NCBI GenBank assembly: GCA_003152315.1
Contig: PLZV01000025.1
Coordinates: forward strand, 1 to 64,000
Reading direction: 5' to 3'
From: Verrucomicrobiota bacterium
Lineage (GTDB): Bacteria; Verrucomicrobiota; Verrucomicrobiia; Palsa-1439
Length of the DNA: 64,000 nt
A model generated the notes under the pieces. It saw only the letters and a list, made by a program, of their open reading frames with translations, had not been told where the DNA came from and did no database searches. Positions 59,927 to 64,000 of the stretch are shown piece after piece; within the stretch, counting starts at the first letter, position 1; each line of letters starts with the position of its first letter. A program made the position numbers and the translations under genes.

Positions 59927-61234
59927 ATGCCAAATCGTGCTGGCCGGGTCAGGGACTCGGGCCAGGTCATGGTGCTTTTCGTGCTCCTGATGGTTGTGCT
60001 GATCCTGTTCATCGGACTCGGCATCGATCTGGGCTTCTCCTACATCACGCGGGCAAACTTATCGAAGGCAGTTGACGCCGCTGCCTTGTTGGGCGCCAGC
60101 AGTCTTTCCGGTGGGACAAATAACGCCCAGGCAGTGGCCCTCAGCGCGTTCGATCTGAACTATGGCGTCTCCAGTCGCGACGCCGCGGATCCCCACGTCG
60201 ACGTCCAGATCTTCAATGATGTCAACGGAAACCAGGTAGTGCACGTCACGGCGACGGTCAGCATCAACACCTTTTTCATCCGTGTCCTGCCGCAGTGGAC
60301 CACGCTTGAAGTGGGATCGGATGCGGAAGCCACGCGCGCCAACGTCGTCATGACGCTGGTGCTGGACTGTTCCGGATCGATGGACCAGTCGAGGGGGGCC
60401 CCGCCAGTGGGAAATGGTACCGGCAGCGGCGGCGGCCAGTATCTTCCTGGTGCCGTCACGGCCTTCATCAACAATTTTGACGACAAACACGATCAGGCGG
60501 CAGTGGTTAGCTTCTCAACGATCCAGTCGAATGCTTTCTATGGAGGAACGCAATCACAGCCAAAGCCAACACAGCCATTCAAGAGCCAAGTCATCGATGC
60601 AGTTAATGCCTTCGGTTGGCAGGGCTACACGTTTTCACAGGGTGGTTTGACCAACGGGCTGGTCATGGAAAACAACGCCACGATTCCGGCCAATGAAAGC
60701 GTCGTCAAGGTCGTCGTCTTCTGCACGGACGGTCGAGCGAATGTCATCCAGGACACTTTCAACTGTCCACCGTCGACCACTATGAATTATGGAGGAAAGG
60801 ACTCGTGTAACGGCGACGGTGTCCACTTTTTCGACTCGATTACCGGTGCTCCTCTTCCTAACTGCGATGTGACAGTGGATGGCGGAGTACCGCCCTGCTG
60901 TGAGGGAGCATCTGGGTATCCATCTTCGATATCATCGGGATCAATACAGCCCTTTATCTGCACAAATGTTACTGCTGAGTCACAGTTCCGAGCTGTCCAG
61001 GTGGCGAATGAGATGAGGGGAGACGGGATAATCGTCTATTCAATCGGTGTGGGCAGCGGATTGACTCCGGATCTTGGTTTTCTCAACTTTCTCCAGCAGG
61101 TTGCCAATGATCCGGCGTTGAAGGGAACGCCGACACACTTCGACGGGGAGGCCGTGGTTGCCAACGACCCATCCCAACTCAGTGTGGTTTTCCAGCAGAT
61201 TGCGTCCAAGATCCTGTTTCGGCTGACCAAGTAA
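59927..61234 (+). CDS. TadG-like protein with vWA domain (second)
   Basis: About 435 aa from ATG 59927 (GAGG 11 nt upstream); the ORF-track start is 16 codons earlier and cannot be excluded. TM GQVMVLFVLLMVVLILFIGLGIDLGF, MIDAS LVLDCSGSMDQS, a Gly-rich insertion, VVFCTDGRANV, and a C-terminus VVFQQIASKILFRLTK like the preceding paralogue. Several paired cysteines (CTNVT, PPCCEG) suggest extracytoplasmic disulfides. Confidence 0.86.
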   Translation: MPNRAGRVRDSGQVMVLFVLLMVVLILFIGLGIDLGFSYITRANLSKAVDAAALLGASSLSGGTNNAQAVALSAFDLNYGVSSRDAADPHVDVQIFNDVNGNQVVHVTATVSINTFFIRVLPQWTTLEVGSDAEATRANVVMTLVLDCSGSMDQSRGAPPVGNGTGSGGGQYLPGAVTAFINNFDDKHDQAAVVSFSTIQSNAFYGGTQSQPKPTQPFKSQVIDAVNAFGWQGYTFSQGGLTNGLVMENNATIPANESVVKVVVFCTDGRANVIQDTFNCPPSTTMNYGGKDSCNGDGVHFFDSITGAPLPNCDVTVDGGVPPCCEGASGYPSSISSGSIQPFICTNVTAESQFRAVQVANEMRGDGIIVYSIGVGSGLTPDLGFLNFLQQVANDPALKGTPTHFDGEAVVANDPSQLSVVFQQIASKILFRLTK

Positions 61235-61270
61235 GCCGTCCCTCCAAGGGAACGGGAAGTGGATGGGGCA

Positions 61271-61759
61271 CTAAACGCGGCGTGAGGGCTCTTCAAATAC
61301 GTCGCACGAATCGTCCGTAACTTCACTGCCGAGATCGATGGGGATTTGCGGCTCCCCGCGCGCCTGTTCCAGCACGGCGGCAATTTGTTTGACAGCGCCG
61401 GCGGAGTAGAAACGCACCAGGCCGAGCGTCGTCTTCGGTCCGAACACCGTCATGAGCATCGCCTCGTCGTTGATAGCCGACATGAGGATATGCGATTGCC
61501 GGCCTTGTTGGTGCAACGCGGAGAACTCGGTTTCCCCCACGCGCCGGGCCACCTCGCGAGTTGCCGCAAAACTGCCCGCCGCCAGCGCCGAGAGTATCGT
61601 CGGGTCGATGGTGTCGGGGATTTCACCGTGCTGGCTGAGGATCGAGCCGCCGCGTTCGATAATCAGCACGAACGACGCTTCGGATTTCTCCAGAAAGTCT
61701 TCCAGCGCCTTGAGGAGGCCCCCCGCCGCTTGAATCGTCAGGATTGGCATTGCGTGCAT
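61271..61759 (-). CDS. Roadblock/LC7-domain protein (MglB-like)
   Basis: 162 aa. The single roadblock domain is seen in FVLIIERGGSILSQHGEIP, TREVARRVGETEFSALHQQGRQSHILMSAI and LMTVFGPKTTLGLVRFYS. It lies 31 nt downstream of a MglA-like GTPase on the same strand, so it is most likely the GTPase-activating MglB partner. No chemotaxis or motility genes are nearby; it may regulate polarity of pili or another surface system. Assignment to MglB rests on context and fold. Confidence 0.85.
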   Translation of the reverse strand: MHAMPILTIQAAGGLLKALEDFLEKSEASFVLIIERGGSILSQHGEIPDTIDPTILSALAAGSFAATREVARRVGETEFSALHQQGRQSHILMSAINDEAMLMTVFGPKTTLGLVRFYSAGAVKQIAAVLEQARGEPQIPIDLGSEVTDDSCDVFEEPSRRV

Positions 61760-61790
61760 GTCGGTCGCTTGTGATCACCTGGTTGCTGGA

Positions 61791-62474
61791 TCAGCGGCGG
61801 GCCGCCGCGGCGGCGATTCCCGAAAGGGCCGTCGTGGCCGACGACGTCGCGCTGCGCTGTTGTTGTTTGGTCGCGGCTGTCTCGTTTTCGCGCGCGAATT
61901 TCTGTAACAGGAGCCGTGAGATCGCGTTGAGAGTGGCGAACACGCCCTGACCGGAGGTGGCGATGCCAACGAAGCTCGGCACGCGGACCTTGCGGTTATT
62001 GAGAACGAAATCGAGGTAGTGCACCGGCGCGGGATTCCCGAGGTCGCGTTTGTTATATTGGACCACGTAGGGGATTTGGTCGAGGCTCGTGCCCTGGCGC
62101 ACGAGGTTCTCTTCAAGGTTCTTGAAGCTTTCGATGTTCTCTTCCATCTTGTCCCACTGTGAATCCGCGACGAACACAACGCCATCGACACTCCGCAGGA
62201 CAAGCTGGCGCGTGGCGTTATAGATGACCTGGCCTGGCACCGTGTACAGCTGGAACTTGGTCTTGAAGCCCTTGACGACCACGGCGTTCAGCGGCAGGAA
62301 GTCGAAGAACAGCGTGCGGTCCGCGGCGGTCGCCAGCGAGACGAGCTCACCCTTGTGCGCTTCGGCCACCTGGCTGTGGATATAGGTCAGGTTGGTCGTC
62401 TTGCCGCACAGCGCGGGCCCGTAGTAGACGATCTTGAATTGTATTTCTTTGTTGACGTAGTTGATGATCGACAT
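61791..62474 (-). CDS. MglA-like small Ras-family GTPase
   Basis: 227 aa. G1 is YYGPALCGKTTNLTYIH, G3 is LYTVPGQVIYN (the usual DxxG is replaced by VPGQ, typical of MglA), and G4 is VQYNKRDL. FFDFLPL and a long Ala/Gln-rich C-terminal tail complete it. MglA-type GTPases set cell polarity and drive type IV pili or gliding machinery in Myxococcus. It is flanked by two roadblock-containing proteins. Confidence 0.92.
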   Translation of the reverse strand: MSIINYVNKEIQFKIVYYGPALCGKTTNLTYIHSQVAEAHKGELVSLATAADRTLFFDFLPLNAVVVKGFKTKFQLYTVPGQVIYNATRQLVLRSVDGVVFVADSQWDKMEENIESFKNLEENLVRQGTSLDQIPYVVQYNKRDLGNPAPVHYLDFVLNNRKVRVPSFVGIATSGQGVFATLNAISRLLLQKFARENETAATKQQQRSATSSATTALSGIAAAAARR

Positions 62475-62486
62475 GACTGGGGCTCC

Positions 62487-63965
62487 TTACACAACGGCCC
62501 GCTGACGACACAGCGGGGCAAGTTCCTGGCTGATGCGCTCGCAACGGCGCAACAGCGCTTTGCTGAAGTGACGGTTATCGTGGATGACTACGAGGAAAAT
62601 ATCGCCTGCGCGGAAAATGCTGAGTGGTTGCTGATCGGTGAACACTGACAGACGAGTGACCTCTCCCACGCGCAACTCCTTCGTGTAGGTACCCACTTTG
62701 TTGAACAATTCCGGAGCGAACACACTGATGGTTTCCTGGTCCAGGTGCGGCGGCAATTGGCCTGTCACAAACACGCCGTCCGACATCGCGAGAATGCAGC
62801 CCGCGACTCCCTCGAGTTGGCTCGTGAGTCGCACTACGTCCTGCAGTGTGAGTTCTTCGTTGTGCTCGACTCCGAGCAGGCGGTTGAGTCCACGTCTCGC
62901 CGGGCCGGCCAACGCGCGAAACGCCTTGCGGCTGATGCCGGGAATTCCGTGCAAGACTTCCAACGATTGGAATCCGCCGCGGGCATTGCGGGATTCGATG
63001 ATTCGCTGAGCGGCGACAGGACCAACGCCTTCGATACTGGCCAATTCTTCCACCGTGCAGGAATTGAGACGTGCCAGGAGTGAATTCGGAGTCAGAGCCG
63101 AGCTCGATACGGGTGCTGTCGGGGGTGCCACCTGTACCTCGTGTACGACTTCGTCGGCCGGTGCTTCCACCACAGGTGCTGGTGTCTCGGCAACAGGCAC
63201 CGGCGTCTCAACAAAAGTGGGGGTAGGACTGATTACCGGTGTAACTGTCTCCACGATCGGAGCAATGTTCACCGGTTCGGCGGATGCGGTAATCGGCTCG
63301 GGTGTTTGGACGAACACCGATGGTTGTTGCGTCCCTGCCGGCGCGGTTTCCGCGATCGGCGCGTTGGACTGTTGTTCCGCAGGCGCGGACACTTCGGCCA
63401 CGGGTTCTACCTGCGCAACCACTGACTCAATGTCTGGTTCCGACTGGGGTGCGGGTTCAGCGGCTATTGGCTCTACGACGGCGGATTTCTCCGCGAAGAT
63501 GGACAGGCCCTCGTCTTCAAGCGTGCTGGACGTGAACTCGATTGGTGCGGGCGTGGTTTCCGCCGCGATCGACGCGGGCACGAACTCGGGTTGCACCGGC
63601 TCGGGAGCGCGGACTTCGACGGGAGCGGGCGTGGAAGATTTTTCTGTGAACGGAGTAGGGATCTCGCTGTCGCTGAAATCGATCTCCTGCAATTCCGAGG
63701 AGTTCGACTGACTGACGAAGAGATTGGGCGGCAGTTGTGTGACGATCTCCTGCAACGCAATCGGTATGGTCTCATCGGAAATTTGGGGCAGCGGCGAAGC
63801 CAGGATACCGCGCGGCATCAGGCCCACAGCAACGCCCAAGGGCAGGCGGACCCGCGCGATCTTCAATTGCGGCAACACCAGGTCGGACGGCAACGCGATG
63901 CGCGAATCCAGATCGATGCGCCGCCACAGGTCGGTGCGCGGGCAGACGAAATACTGATCCGGCAT
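62487..63965 (-). CDS. Helix-hairpin-helix plus roadblock-like protein linked to MglA
   Basis: 492 aa. N-terminal region (residues 1-85) is unassigned but conserved-looking (VCPRTDLWRRIDLDSRIALP; ISDETIPIALQEIVTQLPP). A very long Pro/Ala/Glu-rich linker (~100-290) follows. Residues ~295-355 carry tandem HhH motifs (CTVEELASIEGVGPVAAQRII; VLHGIPGISRKAFRAL). The last ~135 residues look roadblock-like (LTSQLEGVAGCILAMSDGVFVTGQLPP). First gene of the three-gene MglA cluster. Confidence 0.8.
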   Translation of the reverse strand: MPDQYFVCPRTDLWRRIDLDSRIALPSDLVLPQLKIARVRLPLGVAVGLMPRGILASPLPQISDETIPIALQEIVTQLPPNLFVSQSNSSELQEIDFSDSEIPTPFTEKSSTPAPVEVRAPEPVQPEFVPASIAAETTPAPIEFTSSTLEDEGLSIFAEKSAVVEPIAAEPAPQSEPDIESVVAQVEPVAEVSAPAEQQSNAPIAETAPAGTQQPSVFVQTPEPITASAEPVNIAPIVETVTPVISPTPTFVETPVPVAETPAPVVEAPADEVVHEVQVAPPTAPVSSSALTPNSLLARLNSCTVEELASIEGVGPVAAQRIIESRNARGGFQSLEVLHGIPGISRKAFRALAGPARRGLNRLLGVEHNEELTLQDVVRLTSQLEGVAGCILAMSDGVFVTGQLPPHLDQETISVFAPELFNKVGTYTKELRVGEVTRLSVFTDQQPLSIFRAGDIFLVVIHDNRHFSKALLRRCERISQELAPLCRQRAVV

Positions 63966-64000
63966 GACAGCGACGAGGCTCCGTAGACTGACGGTAATCT

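Overview
The window looks like a chromosomal segment of a Verrucomicrobiota bacterium or a close PVC relative, moderately GC-rich. The evidence is a set of hallmarks: PEP-CTERM proteins with VPEP tails, a verrucomicrobial H-X9-DG type prepilin-like protein, proteins with a GDGIPDWW...YFG tail motif, DUF2723 and DUF2252 families, and a compact Cas9 whose conserved blocks match, from memory, the Akkermansia muciniphila Cas9. No database search was possible.

Layout. 110-3116 (-): ECF sigma factor coupled to a vWA protein whose N-terminus resembles an anti-sigma factor. 3233-15169 (+): a tightly overlapping run from rdgB through heptose-type sugar-nucleotide genes (nucleotidyltransferase, GHMP kinase, SIS isomerase, SDR epimerase) into polyprenol-phosphate glycosyltransferases and three multi-pass membrane glycosyltransferases, which looks like an extracytoplasmic glycosylation pathway. 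15495-16810: gene-free, repeat-rich DNA. 16811-22363: a complete type II-C CRISPR-Cas locus, with a divergent tracrRNA candidate on the minus strand, then cas9, cas1, cas2 and 13 repeats/12 spacers. Anti-repeat logic indicates that the array is read on the minus strand. 22464-29368: prepilin-like protein, a winged-helix regulator and membrane-protein operon with a palindromic operator, a D-Ala-D-Ala carboxypeptidase, a cupin, DUF2252 and a nucleotidyltransferase pair. 29478-34571: a TadG-like vWA gene that appears split, with an IS1380-family transposase, a structured-RNA candidate and two PEP-CTERM genes lying between the halves. 34827-41147: one 2106-aa secreted beta-propeller/dehydrogenase-like protein. 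41728-51534: SurA-like foldase, another PEP-CTERM protein, a lower-GC islet of small ORFs, two CNNM/CorC-type proteins, PPK2, HisF, TrpE and DUF350. 51559-53694: an unusual secreted or membrane protein with two tandem Hint (intein-like) domains followed by a TM segment and two Tim44-like domains. 53710-56670: TPR lipoprotein, zinc-ribbon protein, Hsp20 remnant, tRNA-Phe and TrmB. 57030-61234: TadE/TadE/TadG/TadG-like surface proteins with possible sigma-54 signals. 61271-63965 (-): a three-gene MglA GTPase/roadblock cluster.

The points most worth following up are the CRISPR locus (minus-strand array and tracrRNA, near-duplicate spacers, a spacer encoding the WPGNIRE signature of sigma-54 activators), the tandem-Hint/Tim44 protein, the three-way-junction RNA candidate upstream of a PEP-CTERM gene, and several dispersed intergenic repeat families.
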